From Metopolophium dirhodum (Eukaryota; Arthropoda; Insecta; Hemiptera; Aphididae): a stretch of 64,000 bases of DNA. A program made the translations under genes and the position numbers. The stretch's first letter is position 1. Each line of letters starts with the position of its first letter. The stretch is taken from assembly GCF_019925205.1 (NCBI RefSeq), contig NC_083562.1, forward strand, positions 17,856,001-17,920,000, written 5' to 3'. Below, piece by piece: positions 1 to 11,499 of the stretch. A model generated the notes under the pieces. The model had not been told where the DNA came from, searched no databases, and was given only the letters and a program-made list of their open reading frames with translations.

Positions 1-504
1 TGAAATTTTTATTTTGCATTTTTTGACTTTTTTTTCTCATTGATATAATTTTATTACGTTCTTACATTTTAAATCATTATTTTTCGATAATACCTACGTC
101 ATTTTTCTAAAATATAGCGAAGTTTTCTTATACATACATAATGCTAAATTTGATTTTCATTAAATGAGATAAAATCATAAAAATAAAATATAATATCTTA
201 TTTTAACTTTTATATATAGCTTATTGTTGTCAGTGTTACAAAAATAACTAGGTACATTAAAATTACTGGTCGTAGTCGAGCTGTTTAACTCGCAATGTTT
301 GAAATAAGGTATATTTATAGTTTATAGACTAAAGTATATTTATATTTATAGTATATTATTGTAAACAATAAAAATGATTATTTTTCAATAACAGCTAAAA
401 CGTATTGTAATTTGTAGCCACTATATTTTGTATAATATAATTTAGTATTCGACCGTCTCGTGTAGCGTGTTATTGTCCTGTCTTAAGATCTTTTCTATTA
501 AATA

Positions 505-1997
505 ATGCCTAAAAATAAAACTTCGACTAGTGCTCGTTTACGTGCGTTTGTGTCAGAATTTGGAAGTGATATTTTTTCAACTGATGGTATATACTTTTTT
601 GCAAGATATGCGACGTTAAGGTTGCCGCAGATAAAAAGTTCACTGTGGAACAACACGTGTCACGTCAAAAGCATATACATGGTATTGAGCGCAAAAATGT
701 ACAAACTGAAAAATCAAAAAGTCAAAGTTTACTGACACAACCATCCAGAAAATGTACATTTAATTATGATTTGTGTCAAGCGCTTTTATCGGCTAATATT
801 CCGTTGAATATATATTATATCCAACGACTGTTTTCGTAACTTTTTGGAAAAATATACAAGCAAGAGTATTCCCGTAGAATCGACATTGAGAAAATCGTAT
901 GTTGCCCAATGTTACGAAAAACAATGAACAATATAAAAAATTATTTTGAAAATCAAAAACTGTGGATTTCTATCGACGAAACCACAGATGCGGAAGGCCG
1001 GTACATCGCGAATGTTATTATCGGTACGTTAGAAATTGAATGCCCAGGACAAATATTTTTACTTCACACAGAAGCACTAGAAAAAGCTAATCATACCAGC
1101 ATTGCTAAATTATTGGATAAAGCACTTCATCTTTTGTGGCCTCAAGGGATTAAATACGACAATATTTTGCTGTTTTTGAGCTATGCAGCGCCATACATGG
1201 TAAAGGCTGGTAAAGACATAAAAACAATGTACTCAAAAATGGAACATGTCACCTGTTTAGCTCACGGATTACACAGGGTTGCAGAAGAAGTTCGTAAATG
1301 TTTTCCTAAAGTTGATCAATTAATATCTAACGTAAAAAAAATGTTTTTAAAGTGTCCTGCCCGTATTCAATTTTTTCGAGAAAAGGCACCGAATATTTCA
1401 TTACCGCCACAGCCTGTATTTACTAGATGGGGGACGTGGCTAAGTGCCGCAAATTATTATTGTGAACACTTCGAGACTTTAAAAGAAATAATACTTAGTT
1501 TAAATAGAGAAGACGGTACATCGATTGAGATGGCTCAAGATCTCATGGACGATTGTGATTTGAAAAGTGACTTGATATACATTTACTCTAATTTTGGAAC
1601 TTTGAGTGATTCTATAACTCAGTTAGAAACATTTGGGCTTAGTCTTCACCACTCAATAAACATTGTACAAGATGCAGAAAATAAAATTCAACAAGCAGAA
1701 AATAGAGTAGGACAAGATATATAAAAAAAATTAAAATCCGTTTTGGATAAAAATACGGGCTTTGAAACAGTGACAAAAATTTCAAATATTTTGAATGGTG
1801 AAAAAGTGTTGAACCAAAACTTTCCAGACGACCTCAATACTTCCGATATTGCTCATTTTCAATTTGCACCTATTACATCTGTAGATGTAGAAAGAAGTTT
1901 CTCAAAGTATAAGAATTTACTTTCGGACAATCGCTGGTCATTTACTATGGAAAATATCAAACATCCACTTATTGTTCAATGTAATAAATTTGATTAG
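505..1997 (+). pseudogene. hAT transposase pseudogene with N-terminal zinc finger
   Basis: The frame opens at ATG 505. Near 595-600 the reading must shift to keep homology, entering a CxxC...H...H zinc-finger segment (FCKICDVKVAADK...EQHVSRQKH) of the kind seen in BED/CGGBP1-like hAT proteins. A second shift is needed near 806-822. From 909 the frame is long and has the hAT hallmarks: SIDETTD (first catalytic Asp region), a CLAHGLHR Cys-His motif, FTRWGTWLSAA, and a C-terminal dimerisation block (SVDVERSFSKYKNLLSDNRW) ending at 1997. An in-frame TAA at 1722-1724 splits this last part; both sides are in one frame. With at least two frameshifts and one nonsense codon it cannot encode an active enzyme. 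Subfamily naming is inference. Confidence 0.85.
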
Positions 1998-2273
1998 ATT
2001 TTTTAATTAGGATCATTTTTATATTTTGTTTTAAATATTTTTTTAGGATATTTATGGTTTATATTTAGATAACAATTTTTAACAAGATGTTAAATAAAAG
2101 GTGTTTTTCTTAAAAATATAAAATAAATCATTTTTTTGCATTTTTTAGGTAATAAAGTTATTTTATTATATAATTTGACAATTGTTGGGTCATTTTTTGC
2201 AGTCATTTTCCATCATTTTTAGATCATTTATTCATATTTTTTTAGGTCATTTTTTAAGGTTCTTTAGGTCATC

Positions 2274-2287
2274 AACTTCCGAGCCCT
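2274..2287 (+). repeat. Right terminal inverted repeat of the hAT element
   Basis: AACTTCCGAGCCCT is the complement of AGGGCTCGGAAGTT, a hAT-like terminus, and follows a run of GGTCATTTTTT-type subterminal words. The left partner lies off the window. Confidence 0.5.
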
Positions 2288-2656
2288 ATTCATTACCTAT
2301 ACATTCGTATTTTTTTATCAAAATAAATATTGACATTTTTGAAACAAAATAGAAATGTTCTATTATACTACCTATATATTATGACAGTTTAGTTATTATC
2401 TTAAGGCTATAATACTATTAACTATTAAGGCTATATTGGCATATTGCCTATATAAATATGTTTGCTCTGATATCTGACTATCTGTACAAATTCCATATAA
2501 TTGTAATTTGTAACTGATTGATAAGACTTATAAGTTAATTATATAATTTCACTTTATTGTACGAAGTACAAATACAAAATACAAAATATAAATGAAAAAT
2601 TAATGATGTAGAAAATTATGTAAAAATGGAAATAATGTAAAAAAAATATTAAATTA
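2288..2656. other. A+T-rich spacer without a recognisable feature
   Basis: Simple A+T-rich DNA between two transposon remnants. No open frame or repeat structure is supported. Confidence 0.6.
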
Positions 2657-3043
2657 TTATAGTTTATTAGAAATCTTTTGCTTCATATTGGTTGAAAGGT
2701 TTTTTATATCTGGTTTATATGATGTTGATTGCAAGGCAATACATGCTGCCGAATCTTCCTCCGTTAATCTGTTCCTAGCCTTTGAATGTGTATGGTTTAA
2801 TACCGAAAAGAGACTTTCGCAAGCATATGTTGAAGAAAAAATTGTTAACAATGAAATTGCCAATTTTTTGACAGAAGCAAAATTTTCTGGAATATTATTC
2901 CATACTTCTAATATTATGTTGTCAACACCGCAATCTGTTTCTTCGTTATGTACTCGATGACGTTCCAATTCTTCGATACGCTCTCGCATATTCACAAATT
3001 TGTTTGTCCAAATTGGATTAGTTTGCAAATCGTTTAACTGCAT
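2657..3043 (-). pseudogene. hAT transposase C-terminal dimerisation fragment
   Basis: A 128-codon antisense frame matches only the C-terminal end of hAT transposases. It has the pattern of a helix, then AISLLTIFSSTYACESLFS, then a SKARNRLTEE-type segment: the Ser-(x)3-Glu-(x)2-Phe-Ser core followed by an Arg-Asn/Asp-Arg-Leu motif used for dimerisation. The N-terminal zinc finger and the DDE catalytic part are missing, so this is a truncated remnant, or at most a domesticated fragment. It is of a different hAT type from the element at 505-1997 and in the opposite orientation. No terminal repeats were found around it. Confidence 0.75.
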
Positions 3044-3687
3044 TTCTAAATTTTACTAAATACTATTAAATAAAAACAAAAATGTAAGATAACAATACGT
3101 CGTTGTGAAATATGTATTATTAATATAAATATATATGGACAAATGAAAGTTTTTCGAGTGCCATCGAAAATCTCACACGTGCCAAGCCACTTATTTGCTA
3201 TCCCTGACCTATTCACATACAAAAAAATTCTGAATATTTTTGACGTATAATATACGTTGTCCAATACCTTCTCTACTATCGACGACTTATCTATAAAATA
3301 TAGTATTAACTATTAATAATTATATATTTATATGTCGTATAGATATTTTCCAATATTTTTACCCCTATCCTTGTGATAAATAATTAGTCTAAGATATTAT
3401 ATTATATATTATTGCACTGCACGAGACAGGCACGGATCGAGAGCAGATATCTAAGGGTGCTCCAACTTTTTTTTATCGTAAAAATACAATTTGGTACAAT
3501 ATACACTTTATTCTTGATTTATATAATGTACCACACTACCACATAACGAAAAATTTTATATTTTAGTAAAATCGCACGTGTGCTTGCAAACCTGTGTGGC
3601 TCTATGCCTCTATTATAAAAGCGGCGCGAGTAAAATCATTTTTTTGGAGGACTCGAAAACTCATAAATCATAAGTCATCAGTTGGTA
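3044..3687. other. Intergenic DNA with a possible transposon end near 3427-3480
   Basis: Mostly A+T-rich. A short less A+T-rich piece at 3420-3480 (GACAGGCACGGATCGAGAGC) looks like the end of a decayed DNA transposon, but no partner end was found. Nothing else is supported. Confidence 0.35.
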
Positions 3688-3695
3688 GTTACTAC
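3688..3695 (+). repeat. Target site duplication, left copy (GTTACTAC)
   Basis: Eight bases identical to 4014-4021, directly abutting the terminal repeat of the element at 3696-4013. Confidence 0.85.
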
Positions 3696-4013
3696 CATAG
3701 GCGTGCGTACAGGAGGTGCCTGGGCACCCCCGGACCCTTCACCTAATTATTAATTAAGTGTAAATTAAATTAATGAAATTATTGACGAATTCAAAAATGT
3801 TGTTCCTTTTAAACGTCGATTATCATTATAAGATTGTACATCTATATATTGTTATGTTATATTTATTAGAATGAATAATAAAATAAAATAAATATTTTTA
3901 GTGCATTTGATATCTTTAAAACATTTGTCTGTATCTATAATTGTTTTCAAAATTATTGTGGGTCCTAATTTTTGGTGTGCACCCTCGGAATCAAAAGTCT
4001 GCGCACGCCTATG
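3696..4013. mobile_element. Non-autonomous hAT MITE, 318 bp, intact ends
   Basis: The ends are perfect 12-bp inverted repeats, CATAGGCGTGCG at 3696-3707 and CGCACGCCTATG at 4002-4013. They are flanked by a perfect 8-bp direct repeat GTTACTAC at 3688-3695 and 4014-4021. An 8-bp duplication is the hAT superfamily signature. The interior is A+T-rich with no transposase frame, so the element needs a transposase in trans. Perfect ends and duplication suggest a recent insertion. Confidence 0.88.
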
Positions 4014-4021
4014 GTTACTAC
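4014..4021 (+). repeat. Target site duplication, right copy (GTTACTAC)
   Basis: Identical to 3688-3695; marks the insertion site of the 318-bp element. Confidence 0.85.
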
Positions 4022-4429
4022 TAGTATTCATGACGAACAAACGAACCTAATATTGACCTGATTGCAGTGTTTCATAAATTTCAATACTGAATAAAAAATA
4101 ATTTGAATCAAAAACGAAAAAAATCGCAGAAGTTGATGAAAATAATTAGTACAGGCTTTGTATCATGACTCGTAGTTGGTTAGGTTTGCCTTTATGCCTT
4201 TCTGCCGTTTGCCAGTATACTCAGTTGCAGTTGTCGTGTCGAACTTCATATTTTTTCCACCACCACGATAAAAATTCAAAAGGCGAGTGTCGGTAATCAC
4301 AAGCCGGTATTATAAACTATTGTAATATTATGACTTGTATTTGGAACAAAATTAAAAACAATTTATAATGGATAATATTATAATTATTATTACCGTGGTA
4401 TCACGAGGACGGTTTTCGATTTCAAGAGC

Positions 4430-4975
4430 ACAATGGGAAACATGGCAATGGCTGGGCGAGTCATCGACGGGTCCGGTGCGGTGTAGATGAACGGCTGCGT
4501 GCCTTGCCGCCGATGGGCACGACGTGTGGCCGTCCGGTCGGCCGCCACAACGACCGTCGTCACCGGAAACGGGATGCCATCGTGTTCGGCACACGCCGCG
4601 GTTGTACCAGGAACGCATAAGGCGGCGGCGGCGTCGACGGCGTACCGTCAAAGTAACATCATTGCCGCCGCCGACGTTACAAAGCGCGGGCCGTTAACAT
4701 CAACAATATTGTCTTCGGCCTGTAAAACGTGCCTGTACTGCCACAACAGTTTAATTTGGTTGGGCCGGAAATGTCACCGCGCAACGAATTCATGCGATAT
4801 TTCGCGTCCGCGTACCAGGGTGATATGCGGCAGGACCACCGGCGGACGACGGACCGGTCACACGCGGGCGGCCGTCTGTCAGAATTTCCACAAAACGAGT
4901 CCACCGCGTACCAGGAGCCCACGACGCGCACCAAGACGTCCGACACGTCACGGCCGACCATGGACAATAAAATAA
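4430..4975. other. Isolated GC- and CpG-rich island, coding status unresolved
   Basis: About 550 bp of GC-rich, CpG-rich DNA stands out sharply from the A+T-rich surroundings. Because stops are scarce in GC-rich DNA, several frames stay open: plus 4487-4975 (162 codons from an ATG), plus 4726-4998, and minus frames around 4967-4677 and 4651-4380. None shows a domain I recognise or a convincing splice pair, so no gene is called. It could be a first exon or promoter region of an unmapped gene, a decayed retrocopy, or part of a transposon. Its CpG content argues against long methylated decay. Confidence 0.5.
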
Positions 4976-5839
4976 TGAATAAGCTACATTATGAATAATA
5001 ATAAAAAAACACCTATCACTCTAGATAATAATAAGTTATAATAATAAAATATTGTTCTGTTCCACAAAAAATACCGTGGCCCTATATTATGGTATTGAAT
5101 GTTGGTATAAACCACGAACTAAGAAAATGCTAGGAGCCTAGCCAGCCTAGGCTATCTACATCCATGATATATACAGATTATTTAGTTTTGACTATTGAAC
5201 ATGATAAATAAAATAATTCTACGATGTTTATACTATAAGAAGATAATAATAATCGTAATTAAATATATAAGTATAAGTAATGGTAAATAATAATTAATAA
5301 TAAGTGGTTGTAAACATAATAGAAGTTGGACGTTTTATCTGAGCAGACGAATAGTTAACTAAAAAGGTCGTGAGACCGTCTCCGTTTTAATCGGGTTGAG
5401 GTAGTTGTGCGTGTAAGCTTTAGTATATTGAACCTGTTGAACCGAGCATTGAGGTGTGAACATTTTTGGCTAGAATTTTGATATAATTTTTTTGAATTTT
5501 GGATTTTTCCCGATATTTCGGAGTATTAAAGTTATTCATAATAGTTAAATTATTTTCATTTTAGAAAGAAAATAAAATATTATTTTTACTATAGGTATCT
5601 GCAGCTACTCATATAATATACATACCTATAGATAATTACTAATTACTCTGCTCCCGTTTTTTTGGTTTGTTTTGTTTTTCGTGTTTCTTTTATTTAAAAT
5701 AACTTTAATAAAGAATAATTACTTTGCAATAATATTATAAAGTATCTATAATATAATAAATTAATGTTGATCCAACTCAATTCCTACTAAGGTATGTGCT
5801 GACTGCTGAGTAATAAAAATAATTATGAATTCCCATAGC
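4976..5839. other. A+T-rich spacer, nothing supported
   Basis: No open frame longer than chance, no inverted or tandem repeat of note. Confidence 0.5.
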
Positions 5840-6012
5840 TCTACACCCATAAGTTAAAATTTTTGGGGGTGGGGGCTAACATTTTTTATTATCAATGTAA
5901 GTGGGGGTGGGGGGCTTCGATCCCACACAACTCAAAAACAAAATATTTTTTGGGGGCGGGCTAATGGGATATTTGGGTGGTTAAGCCTCCTTAGCGCCTC
6001 TGCGATTTGCGC
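5840..6012. repeat. G-rich transposon-end fragment
   Basis: Runs such as TTTTTGGGGGTGGGGG and TTTTTTGGGGGCGGGCTAA, followed by TTAAGCCTCCTTAGCGCCTC, match the style of the piece at 42425-42590 (GGGGGGATTAAAGCCTCCTC and CTAAGTCCCCCCAAGCCC, then CGCGCC). Both look like decayed copies of one DNA-transposon family with G-rich subterminal repeats. No complete ends or duplication were found. Confidence 0.4.
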
Positions 6013-6735
6013 CTATAATATAATACAATTTTTTATTTTAATTGCTTTGCTTTACACTCGTGTAATATGAAGTCTAGTACCGATATTATCTAAACATTAA
6101 CAACCCTGTTGTGCTAATGTCTAGATAAGTCTAATACTCTAATGTACTATTAATTATTATGTTATATTATATGAGCCTCAAGTTGTTTACACGGGCCCGG
6201 GCATTACCACAAAACAGTCGGTATATTATGTTTTTTTGCGTAGAAAATTCGATTAGACATTCGTTTACAAAAGAGTTAATTTTTTTTACTGAAAACTAGT
6301 TTTGAATTTAAATAAACAGTATAGATCCCATAATACGAATTAAAATTGAATAACATTGACTGTTTATTATTATCACGTATTCACGTGATTAGATTTTGTA
6401 ATTGAATTGCGTTTCATTAGTTACAAACAATGACTACTGTTTGATTGAACCATAAAACGAAATATCAAGGGATTATAAGTGATTATTTAAGTGTATGCAT
6501 GATTTGTGTATTAATGATTATCTATGTCAGAAGAGGTTACAAGTTATATGTTGTATAATAATACACTATTAGCCATTAGGTACACTCAATACTCATACAC
6601 GCATATAATATATGCCAAGAATACGATTTCGACCACTATCAATGTATATTGTAAGGTACTTAGTATTTTAATTCTAATTACCCAATGTTGGAATAAAATT
6701 CTAACCAGTTATTGAAATAGAAAATTTATTTTGAC

Positions 6736-6750
6736 CCCCCCCCCCCCCCC
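6736..6750 (+). repeat. Poly-C tract
   Basis: An uninterrupted run of about 15 C in A+T-rich DNA, in the setting TTTTGACC...CCAACCAAAA. It may be the expanded core of a transposon end. Confidence 0.7.
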
Positions 6751-7394
6751 CAACCAAAATAAAAAATATTTTTCCGCGACCTTATATTATTGTTCAGTAT
6801 TTAAAAGGTAATTTTTTTAAAAATTTTTTTTTAGTCTTATGTACCTATATATTTGCCTTTGTGATAATAAATATAGGACATTCTTTTAAAACTTATATTA
6901 CCTACCTATCTTATCTGTTTCATTAATAATTTAAAAAAATTATCTACGGTATTGTTATTAAACTCCTTGAATTTATAACACAGCGATAACACATTGATAC
7001 ACAGTTAGTTCATAAACGACGACATGACGTCTAGTCGTATCTATACGACGACACCATGAAAGCGGTGCTCGGACAATAATATTATATCTATACAAAACAC
7101 AAATAATAATAAAATACAATATGAATAGAGTTAAATAAAAAGAGAAACTTTTTTTCCTGAATATCTGTTGTTCATTCTCAAAATAATTTATGTTATAAAA
7201 ATAATATAAGTTAAACAAAAATATAGAATTTCAATTAGACTATTTCAAACTATCGAAAAAGTGAAAAAATAAAGCTGTTTAAGACGTCGATGAATCCATC
7301 ATGATGATAACAGTATTTGATGTTTATGAATCATAGTATAAATATATAATATAATAGAAGAAAATATTACCTAAAATGATTATATTACCTAAAA
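6751..7394. other. A+T-rich spacer, nothing supported
   Basis: No gene or repeat structure could be supported here. Confidence 0.5.
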
Positions 7395-7790
7395 TAGGGC
7401 TGGTGGTATTTCAAATTTTGATACTGGTATCCGGTATTTGTTTACTACCTATCTGTATCTACGGTATATTACTGGTTGTACGGTATTTTCGGTAATTATC
7501 GAAAATACCGTACCTTGGCAATTACCAAAAATACCTTAACCCTTGGCAAATTTATTAGTTTCCAAGTTTTCAAGGGTAGGACAGGGCTATTATATTATGT
7601 CATTAGGATTATATAAAAATAATAAAAATTAATATTAATAAATGTAGGTTAGCGGTATTTTCGGTAACAACAGTAATTACCGATTCATGGTATACCGGTA
7701 TTCTGGAATACAAAAAATACCGGATATCGGTATTTTTTAAAAACTGGTAATTACTGGTACCGAAAATACCGAAAAATATCACCAGCCCTA
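7395..7790. mobile_element. hAT-like MITE with GGTATTTTCGGTAAT subrepeats, 396 bp
   Basis: Ends are TAGGGCTGGTG at 7395-7405 and CACCAGCCCTA at 7780-7790, perfect inverted repeats that extend imperfectly into GTATTTC/GAAAAATAT. The interior consists largely of short words GGTATTTTCGGTAAT, ACCGAAAATACC and TACTGGTA in both orientations, giving many nested palindromes. The eight bases on each side (ACCTAAAA and ATCTGAAC) agree at five of eight positions, consistent with a decayed 8-bp duplication but not proof. No transposase frame. Confidence 0.7.
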
Positions 7791-8270
7791 ATCTGAACTG
7801 AGAAAAAAAAGCAATACTAAAATTTTTTTTCTATTATGTATGGACGAGAATAAATTTGATAAAGGATTACCTAGGTGTCTAACCGATTAAAATAAGCGTT
7901 CGGTGACCATATAATTTATAATAGTCGGACGCGGTACTAAATAATATTAACTAATAAGTATATTATAGTTGTGCCGTGGAGGACATAGACGGACCAAGCA
8001 AGGACGCAGTTCACCGTTTTTAAATTCAATTTTGTTTGTATATTTTATGTTTTCAATAGACCATATAATGCGTACGAAGCAACATATTATATAGGAACGG
8101 TTGATTATGATCGTTTCGGGACTCGGGAGTATAATAATACAATATGAGTTATTATATTCATATTTCATAATAAGATATAATATATTTTTCAGATATTTTA
8201 TTTTTGGTTATCTGTTATTATGTATAGATGTAGAGTCATATATTTTATTAATGTTAATAATAATAATTTA
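7791..8270. other. A+T-rich spacer, nothing supported
   Basis: Only chance-sized frames. Confidence 0.45.
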
Positions 8271-10250
8271 AAAAAGGTTGGATAGTGGGTGTCGCTCTGC
8301 TGTACACTAGGTTACAAGTGGGTCACTGTAATGGATGGTTATACATTTGAATTCAATGATATAATATCATTGTATATGAAAACGATTCTGAGCGACATAG
8401 CGAATTCCAGCATTAAATAATATTGAGAAAATCGACATCTCTAAAGTACCATCTTGATCCAATTTGCTAAAATATAACGTACTAAATTTTGAAATCAAAG
8501 CACTCCTTCTGGAATAAATTTTGTATGCAGGATAAAAAAGATGGGTAAGTGGATGTCACTCTGCTGTACAGTAGGTTACAAGTGGGTCACTGTAATGGAT
8601 GGTGTTAAATTTGAATTCAATGATATAATATCATTGTATAAGAAAAACGATTCTGAGCGAAAATTGTCAGTCAGCCTATGATATTACCAAGTATATTTGA
8701 TGATATTATTGTGAATAAAGTAATTTATATATTATAACCTATTTACGTGGAGCCTTGTTTTCAATATTCAATCCTTAGCTATAAAAGTTGAACATTAATT
8801 TATAAATTTTTAACTATAAAATAATTATTAAATTATAAATTTGATAAATTTTGTCAACATTTGAACTTTAAATGCTTATAAAAAAAAATTGTGCCTATGT
8901 ATTTTTCAAGTGCTATTAGAACGATATATCAGGAGCCTTATATTAAATTTTCACGCTTTTTTACCCAACAAATAAAATTTTTATTGATATTTAAAGAAAA
9001 AAAACTAAAAAAATTAAAAAGTGACAATGTCTGTAAACAGCTCAAAAAGAGTCAAATTATTTTCAAAATTTTATCGTGTATAGAAAATACTAATACAAAC
9101 ATTCAGTGAAATTTTCAAGTACCTACAGTCATACGTTTTTTAATTACAACAAAATAAGAAAATCGTTACATAAGATATCGAGTGAATATCAAATGTTGTA
9201 AAAATATGAATTTCAAACGCTCATAAAAATTTAATTTGACTTTCTTGTAGACATTTTTTTTTTGATAAAGGTAGAAAATCTTATGGATAATCTTGTATTA
9301 CATTTTAAAATCTTAGATTTAAAAAGGAAAATTTTTATGAATTCTCAACTCAAAATAATTTGCTAATTTTTGTGAACTTTCCGTATTTTGCCAAAATTTG
9401 AACTTTAAATGCTTATAAATAAAAACTGTGACTAAGGATTTAAAATTTTATTCATCTGCCTTTGAAACAATAACCTAGGAGCCTTCTATTAAATTTTTAA
9501 GCGTTTTTAACCAACAAATAAAATTTTATTGATATTTATAGAAAAAAAAACTTATAAAAATGGAAACTGAAAATGTCCGTTAACAGCTCAAAATTAGTCA
9601 AAATATTTGGAAAATGTTATGGTTTATATAAAATGCTATTATAAACATTCAGTCAAAATTGCATGTACCTACGGTCATTTGTTTTAGAGTTACACCAAAA
9701 ACCAAAATCGATTTTCTCAAAAACAGATTTTGCGTAAAAATTCCCGTTTTTCCTTAATTTTTCTTTTGTTTTTCACGTCGCTTTTGAAAACTACTGGGAT
9801 ATTTTTACCTTTGACCCCCCAAAGTACCAACTAGATTCACTTTCCTATCAGAAAAGTTACTATTGAGGAAAGTCCAAGCATTTTTACTGTCTGAAAAGGT
9901 GATAACAGACACAAATAAAAAATTAAAAAAATTAAAAAAACAAAAAAAAACACATATCATTGTAAAATCAATACATTCATCGCTTCGCTCAGAATCTAAA
10001 ATTGAAAACTGAAAATGTTCGTAAACAGTTCACAACACATGAATATTTTTTTTAAATTTTATCATGTGTAGAAAATGCTAAGAATAAACAATAGTTTATG
10101 TATGTACGGTAATTTGTTTTAGAGTTACACCAAAAACCAAAATCGATTTTGTATAATATTATTATGCAAACTTATCAGAAAAGTTACTATTGAAGAAAGT
10201 CCAAGCATTTTTACTGTCCTAAAAGGTGATGACACAAAAAAAATATATAA
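8271..10250 (+). repeat. Composite dispersed repeat, about 2 kb
   Basis: A block GTCGCTCTGCTGTACA...GGGTCACTGTAATGGATGG...GATATAATATCATTG...ATTCTGAGCG occurs at about 8289-8395 and again at 8551-8662, with a linker ending AGGATAAAAAAG between. It is followed by two tandem units with a period of about 537 bp and by a third partial unit at about 10000-10250. The 3' part has AAGTCCAAGCATTTTTACTGTC and TTCATCGCTTCGCTCAGAAT. The same block returns inverted at 11500-12110 and 37240-37770, and a 3' piece at 24040-24200, so it is a genome repeat. No protein is encoded and the class (Helitron-like or other) is undetermined. Confidence 0.7.
8864..9937 (+). repeat. Two tandem ~537-bp units within the composite repeat
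   Basis: AACTTTAAATGCTTATA starts at 8864 and again at 9401. Downstream the units stay parallel: a CAGGAGCC/TAGGAGCC block, ACCAACAAATAAAATTTT, AACAGCTCAAAA, ACATTCAGT, and GTACCTACNGTCAT. The third copy starting near 10000 is partial and rejoins at GTTACACCAAAAACCAAAAT. Confidence 0.65.
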
Positions 10251-11490
10251 ATCTAAAATTAATATTTCCTATCATTATTTGAATATGATTTTTTGAATAC
10301 CTGATATTCAAACAGATGTACCACATCACCTTCACATAAAGTAGGCACTCTTAGAGTTGTCAATTAATTTTGACGATAACAATTTTATTTATTCATGGTT
10401 TTTTGCCGATAGCTGAGTCTGCATTCGGTCAAAAAGCCATTATTGTTTTTTAAATTACTATTATCTGTTAAGCCTATTGCCTTACTCATTAAATTAAAGC
10501 AAAACTACCTTTTAAGAAAGTACGAAATTATTGATTTGATTTTAATAAAAAGTTTGGTTGATTGTTTTTATTGGTAAAACTATTATTTATTTATTTTTTG
10601 TAAAAAATGTACAATATAATTTAGCTTTTATAGTTTTATCTTTTATTTTAAAATTATTTGCCAGAGTATATTTTTAAAAATCATAAAGTTAACAAACCTG
10701 TTTGTGAATAAAACTTTTTTTGAACCTACTATAGTTATTTAAATGTTTAGTTTATTATTGAAATAATATATTTTTATCTTACCTAAACAGTTATGAAAAA
10801 GTATTAGAAAATCAATAGTTCTACTATGTATATAGCTAATTATTTTGAATTAGTTTTTATGTCATTATAACTTTTTTTAATAGTTATTATTATTTATTAG
10901 ATCATAACTCATAAACTTTCTAATGATTATTTAGTTCCACCAGTCATACTATTAGATATGAATATTTAAGTATAAATGTTTTAAAATATACCTCGTTTCT
11001 GAGAATTCAAGGTTTGTTTATAATAGTATAATCTTACATTTTAGTCATCAGTTTATGCCCAGAAATAAGCCCTAATAGCTAATTAACTACATTATTGGCT
11101 CATCTGAATATTGTATTTCACTATGGCCCAAGGAGTCTATGAGCTATGTACCTAAGTGGCTAAAATGTTAAACCTCCAAACGTCACGATTTATACTTTAT
11201 TATTACATACGCATATTTATAAAAATATTATATTGTTTTGATTTATTATAAAAAACAGTATAATAAACATATTATAACTAAGAAAATCTTAATGTAATAA
11301 TTTAAAGTATGTAACAGTACATAATATAGATGGCTATATAAAAAAGTATTGAAAATACAATATTTAAGATTGATCCTCAAGATAATAAAGACATACAAAT
11401 ACACAACAATATAGAATAATTAAAAACCTATTAAAATTAAAAATATTATATAATAGTAAGTTTTTTTTTCAAAATTAGTACATTTCATCA
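10251..11490. other. Intergenic A+T-rich DNA
   Basis: No gene or structured element could be supported. Confidence 0.5.
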
Positions 11491-11499
11491 ATCATACGG

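Larger units (their letters stand above)
1..2287 (+). mobile_element. Decayed hAT-type DNA transposon, left end cut by window
   Basis: This stretch carries a broken hAT transposase (505-1997) between A+T-rich flanks with short subterminal words such as GCATTTTTT and GGTCATTTTTT, which recur at 16-30 and 2140-2270. The right end reads AACTTCCGAGCCCT at 2274-2287. Its complement AGGGCTCGGAAGTT resembles a hAT terminal repeat (usually starting CAGGG). The matching left end is not in the window, so no target duplication can be tested. The transposase is disabled, so the copy is a fossil. Confidence 0.7.

Noticed and set aside
4352..4651. 99-codon minus frame with Arg runs
   Set aside because: Arg run comes from CGG repeats in the GC-rich island; competing frames are equally open, so no frame is preferred.
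5921..5940. GGCTTCGATCCCACACAACT as a tRNA T-arm
   Set aside because: It lacks the flanking stems and the A box; it belongs to the G-rich transposon fragment.
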